Part shown: in pieces, positions 45,822-57,720 of the stretch
How positions within the stretch are numbered: position 1 is the stretch's first letter
Layout of the letters: each line of letters opens with the position of its first letter
Assembly (NCBI GenBank): GCA_950106755.1
Contig: OX467086.1
Coordinates: 10,992,001-11,056,000, forward strand
DNA length: 64,000 nt
Source: Climacium dendroides
Taxonomy: Eukaryota; Streptophyta; Bryopsida; Hypnales; Climaciaceae
Direction of reading: 5' to 3'
Translations under genes and position numbers: made by a program
Notes under the pieces: model-generated
What the model was told of the DNA's origin: nothing
The model's input: only the letters and a program-made list of their open reading frames with translations
Databases searched by the model: none

Positions 45822-47519
45822 TCACATTTATTTAATAGATAGTTGTAAAATGAAGTTCATGAAAATTGACATAGGCTTCTCCTTTTAATCCTTGAATGAC
45901 ACTAAAGCTAAAAAATGGCCAAGGGATGACTTGACTAAGCTTATTCACTATAGAAATAAAGAATGCACCCATTGGTTCAATAATCCAAGTATTTTGTTAA
46001 CTACCTTAGTCATGGAATGCCGCATCCTTTAAGGGTTAAGGTTATGCGTTTGTAGATTTTAGTTGGCATAGAAGTTGTAGTAGTAGTGAACTTGTAAAGC
46101 TAAATTTTAGAAGTGTGAATTGACTAAGAGACAATGTTGAACATTATAAGCTAATCTCCAAAGATTGGGACCCCATTTGTTGCAAAGTGGACCCTACATT
46201 CCATTTGTTTTTAAAAAATTCATTGATTGCATCAAAAACCTTTCAACACTCTCATTTAATCTTGAAAAGACACTACAAGCTCCACAGACATTTTGAAAGT
46301 CAAAACCTAAATTTTCACATAGTTTTTTATTTTAAATGTTCTTGAGCTTATTTAAGAAAATGTAACTTCAATAATTCAATTTTTACTTTATATGAATTTT
46401 TTCAAAATTGCTAAAACTGTAATTTTTGTGACACTTTCAAAACAGCATCTTGAAAGCTCAAAATATACCACTTTTAAACATTTTATATCAATTTTTTCTT
46501 AGTATTAGAAATGTCTTTTAAGGGTTCAAAAACTAAAATTCATTTCAAACTATTACACTCTTTGTTTTGAAAATAATTGAACCCCAAAAGTTTCCATTGC
46601 TTCCATCAAAAACATTTCAATTGCCTTAAATGAAAAGACATTTAATTCTCTATGGATTTGAACCTATGGTTGCAAAACAAATCTTATATTCTACTTTGTA
46701 AGTTTCATTTATTGCTTCAAAAACCTTTCAACTTTCTCAATATTTTTTTATTCTCAATTTTTCATTGGTTTGCAAAGATTTACATTAATTCCCTTAAAAG
46801 CTTTTCGATTCCTTCAATTGAAAGGATACTAATTTCTTGGACTTTAGGGTGGTTGCAAGAAAGACCGGTACTATTTTGCATCACAATAGGAGTGACTCTC
46901 TTATCATCTGCTATAACTATTGAAACATTAAAGTTAATTAACTTGAAATTTGTACTGGAGATCGCTAATTTGATGGTATTCAAATCCCTTATTTTTCAAA
47001 AAAATTAAAAAATCATTTTATATTTAAATTTAAATTTAGCTAATTTGTCACATTTTGCGGTTTAGGGGGATTTAGTACTAGGGAATACCCCAAATTGATG
47101 ATCTAGAGATGAAATTTTTGTGGTCTATTTCCACAATACGAGGGACATGTGCCTACCAAAGGAAATCTAAAAACACATTATTTTATGGCCTCCATATTTG
47201 TACAAATAGGGCTCCCTGGCGCATGCACTTCTATACATTGAAGATTGATTCAACTTCCATTTTTTGTGAAATGTGATCACTACCAAGTCTTTACAAATGA
47301 CCAATTTTTAGTTTATTTTGTTAATGATTTTTAATTATTATTAATTTATATCTAATTGTATCTATTTTCTATGACAAATTGTCTCTTTTTCAAATAATTT
47401 TTTTTCAGTCACTTGCAAGTAATTAGTAGTACTAGTAGCTGTTGATTTTTCAAATCAACGGCTAAGATTGTTTTGTTTTATAGTACTAAGCAAAAAAATT
47501 GCAATTTTGGCAAAATGCT

Positions 47520-48450
47520 ACCAACAATCATTCAGTCTCTCTTGCAACCACCCTTTAACCCCTACAATCCCAAGGCCTTTTTTCCATCAAAAAACACTCA
47601 AAACTACCATTTCTATAGCAAATATTTTTTTGGCATATTTAACAATAGAATCTTATACTAGTCTAGTTTTAAAATGTGTGGAAGAAATTTTGAAAGCTTT
47701 GATTATGTAGATTGCAAGATATTTGCATTTAAAATGAAGGAAAACAAGGTTTTTTGTACGTTGTTCAACTACAGTTTTTGGCTTTGAACCTTCTTAACTT
47801 AAAATTTTTGTTGTGTTAATTTTGAATTTTTTATTTAATATAATGAAGAATTTAATTGAAAGTCTATTAAAAAAAGTTCTAAAAGAACACACTTAGTTTT
47901 CACTTATTAAAAAATTGCTAAGTAGAAGTAGGTTCAAGATTGAAGAGAAACTAAACCGTTAATAGCTCTAAGAGTGAATTGAAACACACTAATCTCAACG
48001 GTGATATTGTTCTAGCAAAAAAATCTTAACCTAGTGGAATTTTTTTAAATGTGAAAATTGGGTTCAGAAATGAACAAGTTATTTTTTCAAGAAGATGTTC
48101 TAATTGCCCAAAAATTAAGATTGTCCATAACTTTTGCATAACAAATCCAAATGGAATGAATCAAAACTTCATGTATAGATAAAATAAAATTTATAAGAAA
48201 CAAATTTTTTAGAAAATTATTTTAAAAAATTTTGAGTTTTTTTCTGCCTTCCAAACTAAAAAAGGGCATTTTGTGCCATAACTTTTGCTTTTGAGGACCG
48301 ATTGAATAAAAATGTATTTGATGAAAGCTAATGTGTTTTTCTATCTTCACCAAAAATTTCAAAAAATGACAATAAGCATTGAGCCCGTAGGAGCCTATCA
48401 AAAATCCATTTTGACTCTTGAGGAAACAATGGGACTTTAGGGAGGTAATG
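47520..48450 (+). repeat. Dispersed repeat family F4, copy 1
   Basis: Shared in the same order with 62280-63020: CCATTTCTA, ATTATGTAGATTGCAAGATATTTGCATTT-type word (20 bases of it: TATGTAGATTGCAAGATATT), TCTCAACGGT, CCATAACTTTTGC and AATGGAATGAATCAAA. Near 48380-48450 the word CCATTTTGACTC, then CAATGGGACTTTAGG, is the inverse of 63909-63985. No ORF is conserved between copies, which argues for a non-coding or long-dead element. Confidence 0.55.
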
Positions 48451-50840
48451 CTAGTCAAGTGACTTCAAAATTCTATTATTTTTTTGTCATGGATTCAAAA
48501 TTTTGTTATTTTTGTCTTAGCTTTATTGTAACATTTTTGTCCTAGCTTAACTCCACAATATTTGTTTGGTCTTTATTCTACCATTTGAGTCTTGGCTTCA
48601 TTTCATTGTTCCAGTGGTAGCTTCAAATGCACTTCATGGTTGTAAAATGGACCTATATTTTGTCAATAAAAAATCCCAAAGGTCACTTCAAAAATTGGTT
48701 AAACCAATTCCAAATTATACAATACAAGGCTTAAGTTCTTGACATGAAGAAGATGAAAATTAGGAGCAAAAAAAATTAAAATAATAATAATAATAATTCA
48801 CTAAAACATGCCCAAATATTAAAAAGCTACTACTCAATGAAGGAATGTACCAAGAATCAATTCTTTAGGTCTTAGAGTTGTTTTGGTGAGAATAAAAATA
48901 TAGATAAAATCTTTAGCAAATGTGGGATTATTGAAGACAAAGGAGCCAAAGTGGAAATGAGTAACCATTCCAAATTCAAGAATGGATGTTATACAATGGG
49001 TATGCAAAATATGAAGACAATCTACTGTTGGCATTGTAAGAATTTAGAATTCTATAATAGGTTATACTACTCTATAGACAATGATGTATAAAAAATTATA
49101 AAAATATGCCTCCAACATAGTAGACTCATAAAAGATTCACTTTGAGGATCTTTGGATTTTATAGACGTTGTTGTTGTAATTCACATAGATTAACTATTAC
49201 TAAAGAATACACCTTCCATATGTAAAAATACATATCTTATATAAGAAGCATTTAACACAGACATATACAAAATCTTCTATTTGAAATTGACACAAGTTCT
49301 AACTATGCTTCTTATGACTAATCAACATTCATATGAGGGTAGTCGAAGCCAATGTCTATTGATAAGAGATGAAAAAAGACTTGGGAAAAAACATGTAGTT
49401 GACTATTATGCATATAAAATTGTGTATAACAATACTTTCAATACATTAAAAATATTATACATTATACACAATTTTATATGCCATAATTTTATGGTGACAT
49501 TCTTTTCCATACAGTGCCTATCTACTTGTGCCATATTTGTGTTTATTTTTCCTCCCCCAAAACACCAATGTTTTTAAGGTGCAAAAAGGATACATCTTTT
49601 GCACTTTTTTCCAATTATTATATAAGGACATGCCAATGTTGTAATGCATGCAACAATTGTATTGTCTAAATCTAACTGTTCAAATGAATTATTTAGTAAC
49701 TTTCATTCCTTACTTACATCCAATTCCTTTCAAATTACACTATTAGAAACTAGGGCTATTGATAACAAAGGATCAACATGTACCAAGTGTCTTGACATTT
49801 TTGTAGAATTGGCTCTATCATCTTGGTACACTTGTCATAATTAGATTGATAGACGATTTTTGACAACAGGAAAATGATGTGATTTTGCTAACATGATCAA
49901 GTCCATCTAACACTATAAGTTGATGTAGAGTGGCCCCAATGTCACTACATGTGACAAAATGGTTGTTTGAGCCAACATATTTATGTCCCTCAATTATTTA
50001 TTCACTATTGTCTTATTAAAAATTGAATTCAACAATTGAAGTGTAGAAAGGCTTTTAAAAGATCAAATAAAGACAATGGATTGAGATTCATGAATGACTC
50101 AATGCAAATCAATTTAAATTAAGTCTACAACAACCACCAAGATTTAGATAGTTAGAGTTATGACTTCAACAAAATTAAAGTCTCATGTAATTTCTACTAG
50201 CTGACTACTGGCATATACAAATTGAAAGACGCAGCAACTTGTTTACAAGCCTAGTTTCCAATTTGAATTTCTACTTTGAATTTTCTTAACATTACAAAGA
50301 AACACCATTAGAAAGGAAATGAAGCTTTGGGAGGGCCTCGAGTTCTCTATACAATCCAAAGGTTGGAAGTTCTCTATACAATCCTTTGTTGTGGTTAAAT
50401 ATTTGGAGTACACGTAGACTATTGACATGGCTTGAGTACTACCATATTCAATAATATTATTTGATTATTATTTGTTTTTTTAATATATTATTTTTAAATA
50501 TTTAACTTATTATTATTATTATTTTAATTTTATTATTTTTTAATTATTTAAATATATTGACCAAAAGTATGTTGATTCCTAATTTGGTAAACAACCCTTG
50601 TATGGTTTCATTTCTTCCCTAATAAATTGCCTCCAATAAAAAGTTGAGAACTTAAACCTTGAGCCTTGGCTAGTCTCTTTTCTACAACTACTACAATCAT
50701 ATCAAAATGAGATTATAGTCTATGTTACTTTCAATATTGTACAAACAAGTTAATCAATATACACTCATGCATGGACATTTAAATTGAGAAGTTAACTTAT
50801 AATCGGTAATCCTCAAATTGGATAGTGTTCTTCCATACAA
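48451..50840. other. AT-rich intergenic DNA
   Basis: Contains an (AAT)n tract near 48780-48800 and a very AT-rich stretch 50450-50560 (TTATTATTATTATTATT). No gene or bounded element supported. Confidence 0.35.
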
Positions 50841-50849
50841 AATCATACA

Positions 50850-52200
50850 TCTACTTCTTCAATTCAAAGGATAGGACTTTTGGTTTTTTCTTCCCCTCCA
50901 AAATTTTGTCTATCATGGGCAAATTCTCTTTTGATTCCCATATACATCTTCTAATCACTTGTATGATACCATGTACTTTGTTATAAACCTCAGTGATTCC
51001 TCCACTTAATAACTTTGGATAATGCTTTCTTTTTGCCTCACCAAATTAAACACAAATCTTTTTCAATCTTTTGTGGTAGCATGGAATGGATACATCTAAT
51101 GCATATGGACCAAACCGCACAAAAAGAGTTTTTCAACTAGGAAAATTGTCAAGTGGACCATGATATAAAAAAAGACAATTTTTTTTCTTTAGAGGTCAAT
51201 GCCTTTGTTGCATTGGCCAATAACTCATTTTGATGTTTGAATCAACCAATTTGGGGTACAAATGTTAGTATACTCTACATTGAAGTTGTGTGACTTTAGC
51301 CTTCAAATCTTTCCAATGGCTACCCTCTTGTATAGGTTTGAGGTGTATCTCAATGGGATCTTTAATGCTTGTAACTTCTCTAGAAAACCCTTTTTGCCAT
51401 TGGAAGAGAAAACATATGAGGCTCCTAACATGTACACTTTGTCTAAATCATTCCATATCTCTCTTAATCACAATTGTAAGCAAATGTCTTGTTCCCACAT
51501 ATTGACTTTTACTTGAGGTTTATCTTTCTCTCCGATGATTTTTTTCAAGACATTCTTACAAATATTCTTCTCACAATGCATTAGGTTTAATGTCTAATGC
51601 ATGTTGGAGATGTAGGTCTTGCGTTGCCTTATTGTAAGACAAATAATGTTGCAAATTTGGTACAACATTGGTCACTTAAAAATGGTTTTTAATTAAACAA
51701 GAAACTATCCTCTAATCAATAAAAATCCTTTTGTAGGGTAGCATGACTACAATTGTTCATATGGGCAACTATTTTTTAAAAGGCATTTAGTTTGCTAGTA
51801 TCTGTGGTTCATGATTTAAATAGTACTATTCCAAGACTTTCATTACTAGAATTTATTATAAATTTATTTTCAAAAACATGTTTTCTACATGGCATTAGAG
51901 ACTACAATTTCTCACCTCCCAATATAGTACGGAAAAAATACATTCATTATTTTTACACCATGCACCTTAATTTACTAGATCATTGGCACCATTTGATACT
52001 TTTGTATTGATAGATAAGCAATTTAATCCTTGGCCTACCTTACAATTTCAAATCCAAACTTCATTTGGGGTATTGCACAATGCTCAAAATTTCCATTGAA
52101 TGCAACTCAATCTTGTCTAAAATCTAAATGGATGTTGGAAAGGTAAAGCACACTTATGTCCTATATATACCTTTTTTTTTCAAAATGTATGAGTACTTGG
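50850..52200 (-). pseudogene. CACTA (En/Spm) TNP2-type transposase pseudogene
   Basis: On the minus strand, shifting among frames, the conserved stations of the plant Transposase_21 (TNP2) family appear in order: GHKCALPFQHPFR (near 52165), SVLYWEV (near 51900), MHCEKNICKNVLKTIIGEKD (51580-51520), FLEKLQALKIPLRYTSNL (about 51405-51345), RLKSHN (near 51295), then FYIMVHLTIFLVEKL (near 51165-51120). Multiple stops and frame changes rule out function. TNP2 is the transposase of CACTA elements; the small CACTA MITE at 12024-12252 belongs to the same superfamily. Terminal CACTA repeats of this copy were not located. Confidence 0.75.
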
Positions 52201-52334
52201 CTCATGTTCCAATCCCTTATACAAAGCATCCTCGGCAACCTTTTGTTTGTTGAGTGGACAATGAACCATTGGCATGGAAGTCATATTAAATAATCAACAA
52301 TATGACCCTCTTTGAATGAGGGTTGCTATTATGT

Positions 52335-52497
52335 GAGTATAGGAATGTGAGCCCATAAGCCTAGAATATTACACATCTATGTTATAGGTGTATATATTAG
52401 AGAAACCGTCTATAATTATAGGGTGTATAGGTACCTATATTGTAGGCTCAATGCTCACAAGCTTGCATTCTTGGGCTCACATACTAGCATTGTTGTT
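52335..52497. mobile_element. MITE with GTGAGCCCA-containing inverted ends
   Basis: The left end TATAGGAATGTGAGCCCA (about 52339-52356) is mirrored by TGGGCTCACATACTAGCA (about 52474-52491). The interior is AT-rich and partly palindromic (ACACATCTATGTTATAGGTGT). A related sequence sits at about 4640-4860. No ORF. The superfamily cannot be assigned. Confidence 0.6.
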
Positions 52498-53175
52498 CTT
52501 TAAACATGTTATCTCCACCTTTGAGATAAGATGAATACAATTGGATTCTTAATTTTTCATTGTAAAATCCCTACATTAGGTGTCTAAGCATAGTCCATTA
52601 TGCCAATGGACAAATGTTTGATGATTAGCAACTATATGATTCAAATTGCAAAAGGAGAAGATTCAACCTTCAAGAATTTAGTATTTTTCAACCATTTGGC
52701 CTAACCAAGCCAAAACTTTGGTCTTTTGATATAAAATTGCATAATATTATATGTTAGTTATGTTAAGTCAAAGTATGGTTTGCCATTTCCAAAATGATAA
52801 GAATTATTCAATTTATAGTTCATAGTGGAAGATATGGTCGGATGAAGTTTGGACTTGAAATTGCTCTTGTAAACTTCATCTGCAAATTTCTATTGACTTT
52901 TGGATTCAAATTGACTTTTAATTTTGGGCATGAATTGAAGTTTAATTCTAATGTCTTATTTTCAAATTTTACCTAGATTAGATGGATAATCACTATTTTT
53001 GTCTAATTTTAAGACTAAACTTCATCCTTTGTTATCTTCCTTAGTTTAATTCTATTTTCCAAGTACAAACTATTTTTGAAAAATTCTAAGCCATTTCTAA
53101 ATAAAGGTAAGTTCCAATTGTTCTTCAAGTGTCTTAAAATTAAAGATTCTAATTGACTACCTGCTTAATACTTAA

Positions 53176-53406
53176 CCCCTGAGCGCCCAACACAAATTCC
53201 AAAAGCAAGCTACAAATTGCCATTCAAAAAGACCCCACTCATTAAAAAATAAGATCCAAGAGACATGACTGTTTAGATTGCAAGAGAGGTAGGGAGGGCA
53301 TCTTTGGAGAAATTTGTGGAAGTTTTCACCATACAACCTAGGACATTATAATGGTCAAATGTCTCATAGTAGGAGGCCACATTTGGATTGCTGGGGCGCT
53401 CAGGGG
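53176..53406. mobile_element. MITE flanked by TTAA (231 bp), piggyBac-like ends
   Basis: Ends CCCCTGAGCGCCC (53176-53188) and GGGCGCTCAGGGG (53394-53406) are exact mirrors. Both sides carry TTAA (53172-53175 and 53407-53410). TTAA duplications with C-rich ends are the signature of piggyBac transposition; PIF/Harbinger elements use a 3-bp duplication (TWA), which would leave one end one base out of register here. No ORF. It interrupts family F5 copy 1; the other two copies lack it. Confidence 0.75.
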
Positions 53407-53921
53407 TTAAGGCTCTAAATTTCTTCTACTAAATTATCATTTTTAGATTTTTAATATTTATAATTTGTAGGATATAAAATTAAATATTTGGGTTTCCAAG
53501 ACAAAGTGTGGATGTTCCTATTGAAAGTTATAGATAGATGAAGTTTGACTGCTAATCCATACTTTAAAACCTCATACACTAATTTCTATCAATTTACAAG
53601 TTTAAATTAACTTTTCTTTTGAGTTTTGACCTGAAAATTTAATCTAAATTCTAATTTTTCTAATTTAAATTTTTTGGATGAATTTTACTATTTTCATCCA
53701 TTTTTACTACTAGATTTCATCCATTCATATCTAATTTGTTTATTATTTAATTTTCAAGTTTAATTTATTTTTGGAAAGCTCTAAAGATAATCTATACTAA
53801 TTTGGATTTAAAAATATAGTTTCAAATTATTTTAAAGGTTTTAATTGAGCTTGTAAATCCTATTTTGTACTTGGAGTCTCAACAAAATAAAAGAAAGGAA
53901 ATTACTTGTTTAAGTACATAC

Positions 53922-53989
53922 CTTGAAGTTTCATTGTCTTCTTCCAAGAGGTGCTCAAAAATTGCCTCACACTTCCTGTTGTTCTCCAT
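53922..53989 (-). pseudogene. Exon-like fragment with splice donor, shared by repeat copies
   Basis: The minus strand reads ATG and 22 codons (MENNRKCEAIFEHLLEEDNE and more) up to CAAG|GTATGT. The corresponding place in copy 2 (about 56210-56136) reads IENDKGAKAIFKYLLDEVNF up to CGAG|GTAAGT. Copy 3 (about 62010-61930) is more decayed. A donor at the same place in two copies suggests the repeat carries, or captured, the first exon of a gene. The protein is not recognised. Confidence 0.4.
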
Positions 53990-54839
53990 CTTTGTTAAAA
54001 TGCCAAAGTTTATTTAGACCTTTGTCTCTTTGTTGCTCGTTACTTCATTGAGAAGTTTTCAATAAGAAATATGACTCTAATTCACTACTAAATTTTATTT
54101 TTTTAATAAAAAGTTGTATTTTTCTTTCTTCCTTTGATTTCTTTTCTTTTGCTATAGTTTTTGCAAAGTTAATGAATTGTCCAAACACAATAATTCTCCC
54201 TTTGCTTCCTAGTCCCTACTTCTTTCTATCCTAGCCCCAATGGTTTTATTGTTTTTCTCCTTCTTTCTTCTAAATCTCTTCTAACTTCTAACTAAATTTT
54301 TTTCTACTTCATTTCTTTTCTTCCTACTTCTTTCCCTTCAATTTATTGAAATCAAATCATTGATTTGACCTAAAAGAAAACACTATTCCCGTCTAAAGTT
54401 AGTTAGTTAATTTTCTAAGATTCTTATCCCCTACTTTGGAATTAAAAATCAATAATTGTTCTAATTGATTTTTTGTATGGCTAGTTGATGTTTTCCTTTG
54501 GATTTTTTCTAATCCCTTGTTCTATTGCTATGTTTCCACAAATGGTTGATCATTCTCTCATTCTCTTTGTTCTTTTCAACTAGTCCCCAGGGTTTCCTTT
54601 CTCTTTTGTTTGTTGCCTCTTTTATTTTTCCTAAACAATTACACAACCTCTACCTAGCTTCTGACTCCTTGCCTAGACTTTTGACTTTTGTGTTGGACTT
54701 CCTAATCCCATGTCTAGATTCTCAACGTCTGTCTAGGACTTTCCAACCCCTTGCCTAAACACTCAATGACCGACCTAGATTGCAACCTTGGTTATAAGCT
54801 TTTGGACTTCAGTTGGAGGGGACTTTAGTTGACCAAGGA

Positions 54840-56350
54840 AACTCAATTGAACACTTAGATTCTAGATATCTAAAATTCAACTAGGATGGTTGGGTGATAG
54901 ATTTCTAAATTCAATTGGGGTGCTTGTTGTTATAGATGTCTAAAATTCACTAGGGGTGTGTGAGCATTTTTCATCTCCATCCTTGAGATGGAATGAGTAC
55001 AACTATTTTTTTAAACTTTGCTTTGTAAAATGTCCTATCACTAAAGCCTAAGCATGGTCCATCATGGCTTCTAAATAATAGATTTGCCTAACTTCCTTAT
55101 TAGTTTAAATTGCAAAAGAAAACAACTAATAACTTCAAACAAAATAAACTAGGCCAATCTGACTGAGCGAAGCCGAGATTATGTGGTTTTGATTTGAAAA
55201 ATCTTCAATCAAGAGTTATCTATTTCAAGCCATAGATCAGAGCCTTTCATTTCTGAAATGGTAAAATTCATCCTATTCAAAGTTTCCTAGAAGAAGTTAT
55301 GGCTAGATGAAGTTTAGCTTTTGGAAGAGGCAATTCAAACTTCATTCATGGATTTCTCTTGACTCTTAGATCCAAATTGACTTCTAATTTTTGTTATGAG
55401 TTTACAATTAAATATATTTTCAAATTTTTTAATTAGACTCAAAATGGATGAAGAATTATTACTTTTAACAAATCTAAATAGTAAACTTCATCCTTCGTTA
55501 TACTCTTGAGTTTAACTTGGTTTCCTAGGTATAAATTAGTTTTGGAATTGCATGAACTTCTTCTAAGTGATGACAAATTCTAAATATTGTCTAGTTGTCT
55601 TCAAAAGATTCTAAATTGGTATCCTCCTAGTTCTTAAGGCTTTGAGCTTTTTTTTTAGTTTATTATTTTTAGGAATTTATTATTTTTAAATTTATAGATC
55701 CTAAAATTAAATTTCTAAAATGATAATATAATTAGAATTTGGATATTCTTAGTGAAAGTTAAGGGGGGATGAAGTTTGGCTATTAATTAGTATTTCAAAT
55801 TTTCATCTGCTATTTCTTCTTAATCTACTTGAACTTTTAGTTTCTATATTTAAACTAAATTCTAAATTTTCTAATTCTAACTTTTTTGAATGAATTTTAT
55901 CATTTTCCATCCATTATGACTATCAAAATTCATCCATTAATATCTCCATTATTTTTAAATCTATATTCTAATTTCAAAATATTTTCAGAGAGCTCTAGAA
56001 ATCTTTGACAAGTATTTGAAACTAAACTTGAAAAACAAATACTTCTACTTACCTAAGTCAAGATTATAACTTGTACTATGTGTTTAAATTTTTAATCAAA
56101 AGACATAGAAAAAAATGGTTGATTTAGGCACTTACCTCGAAGTTAACTTCATCCAAGAGATATTTAAAGATAGCCTTGGCACCCTTATCATTTTCTATTT
56201 TGTACTTTTTTGTAAATTGCTCACTACTTAAGTTGGTAATTTTTAGTACAAAGGTACAAATTGTGGAATTAAATTCCAATCTAACTTCCTACTCTCCCTT
56301 TTAAGTTTCTTTTTCTTTTCTACTTCATCTTTTCCTTCTAGGACATGAAT
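54840..56350. repeat. Repeat family F5, copy 2
   Basis: Begins with a degenerate minisatellite of about 35-38 bp (TCTAAAATTCAACTAGG-type word at 54870-54960). Then come the CATCTC/GAGATG hairpin (54972-54990), GGCTAGATGAAGTTTAGC (about 55299), GGATGAAGTTTGGCTATTAA (about 55768) and the exon-like fragment. It lacks the TTAA MITE. Confidence 0.6.
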
Positions 56351-56710
56351 TATTGCCAATGTTGGCTAGTTGATTTTGCCAAAGGAATGCTTTTCAAATT
56401 CAAAACAAGACCCCATTCATTAGATGACTTCTGAGGTCATTGGAAGACTGTGAGTTCCGAAGATGTTCCCATAATTCCACCTTTGTTGGTGGTTGTTGTC
56501 GGACAAATTTGATGTGATCAAGACACTGCCACATTAGACGAGGAAATTATTGTACGTGGATACAAAAGTCAACACAAATTGATTAAATATGCAAAATAAT
56601 ACAAAGAATGCATTAACAATCCATTGAGTCAATCACCTATTTATCTTTTGACCACTAGACATCAAGAAACATTTTGATGGCATACTCAAGGAACGATTTC
56701 TTTGACATTG

Positions 56711-57300
56711 AATGGTGGAGAGGTCATTTTTATTGTGAAATGAATTGTTCATGAATCCTCAAAGGATATGGGATAATTTGAAAATGAGAGCTTGAGTACT
56801 CATTGTCAAAACATAGGAATTGTGTTCAAAGTCCGTATTCAAAGTATAGTTTCAGACCTCATTTAGGCATGGTAGAATAACTTTTTTCAAATACTTTTCA
56901 ATTATGAAAAGTTGGAAAATCAATTTAAGTTTCATCTCCAAAAATCCGTTTGTGAATTTGTACCTCCAAACAAAAGTTATGGACAAAATTCAAAGAGGAT
57001 GTTTGAAAATGTTGAAAAAAAATGTCCCTTTCAATCCCTTTCTAAATTTTGTTCATAACTTTTTATTGGAAGCTTGAAATTAAAAAAAATTGGAGATGAA
57101 AGTTACATTTATTTTCCAACTTTTCTTAGTTAAATTTTTTTTTTAAATGTTATTCTAATATGACTAAATGAGGTCTGAAGTTTTATTTTGAATAAAATTT
57201 CTACTTTTGAGTTAACTATTAGTGGTTGAGATTCTACTAATCCTAATTTATATATCCCACTTGGATTGTTTACCTAATACTACCTCAATTGTATAAAGGG
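56711..57300 (+). repeat. Foldback repeat family F2, copy 3
   Basis: Same left words as 27476 and 28775. An internal inverted repeat pairs TTTCAGACCTCATTTAGGCA (56848-56867 region) with TGACTAAATGAGGTCTGAAG (about 57160-57179), and AAAGTTATGGACAAAATTCA with its mirror near 57045. It ends in the TATATATCCCACTTGGATTG module and TATAAAGGGCTTGTC. Confidence 0.65.
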
Positions 57301-57429
57301 CTTGTCTTTTCCTCTCTACACACTCTCATTAAGTGGCTTTTGATAATATGTGCCATTATACTGAATTTGTTTGATTTTTTTGGAGTGTAAAGCCAAATTC
57401 TTCAAAAAATAATATTTTAACTTATTGAA

Positions 57430-57640
57430 ACTTAACCCTTAAATGTTGGGCAGGTGATTGTGGAAATCAACCCTTTTGGAACCGTGTGACATCATCTAGT
57501 TTAAAAAAACCAAAAATATTCATTGGGAGTCTAACTATTGTAGAAGATCTCCCCTTTCCACCCCTAATTTTGAGGATGATTCTATCCTACACATAAGAAT
57601 TCCTTGTCATTCATCAAACAAAAAATGTTTATTGCATCAT
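57430..57640 (+). repeat. Foldback repeat family F3, partial copy 2
   Basis: Matches the right half of 30660-30910: CATTGGGAGTC, GATCTCCCCTTTCCAC, GAGGATGATTC and TTCCTTGTCATTCATC words in the same order. The left arm is not seen. Confidence 0.5.
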
Positions 57641-57676
57641 TTATGGGTTAAATAATTGACAATTTAGGAGCAGTGT

Positions 57677-57720
57677 GGCAAACTTGGACCACTAGTCTGC
57701 CAAACTTGGACCACTAGTCT
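57677..57720. repeat. 22-bp tandem duplication
   Basis: Two copies of GCAAACTTGGACCACTAGTCT-type unit (20 bases of it: CAAACTTGGACCACTAGTCT) lie head to tail with one extra base. A recent local duplication. Confidence 0.85.

Larger units (their letters stand above)
52500..54330. repeat. Repeat family F5, copy 1 (interrupted by a TTAA MITE)
   Basis: Aligned by eye with 54840-56350 and 60350-62140. Common order: a small hairpin (TTATCTC/GAGATAA at 52509-52529), a GATGAAGTTTGGACTT region (about 52842), a second GATGAAGTTTGACTGCTAAT region (about 53537), TTCATCCATT words, and an exon-like piece on the minus strand with a donor (53989-53922). Then CT-rich DNA. Probably decayed copies of one 1.5-2 kb element; type unknown. 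Confidence 0.6.

Noticed and set aside
46652..47008. 118-codon plus-strand ORF and its antisense frame reading ADDKRVTPIVMQN
   Set aside because: The antisense frame is faintly like sequence near retrotransposon proteases, but the catalytic D-S/T-G motif and any neighbouring pol domains are missing.
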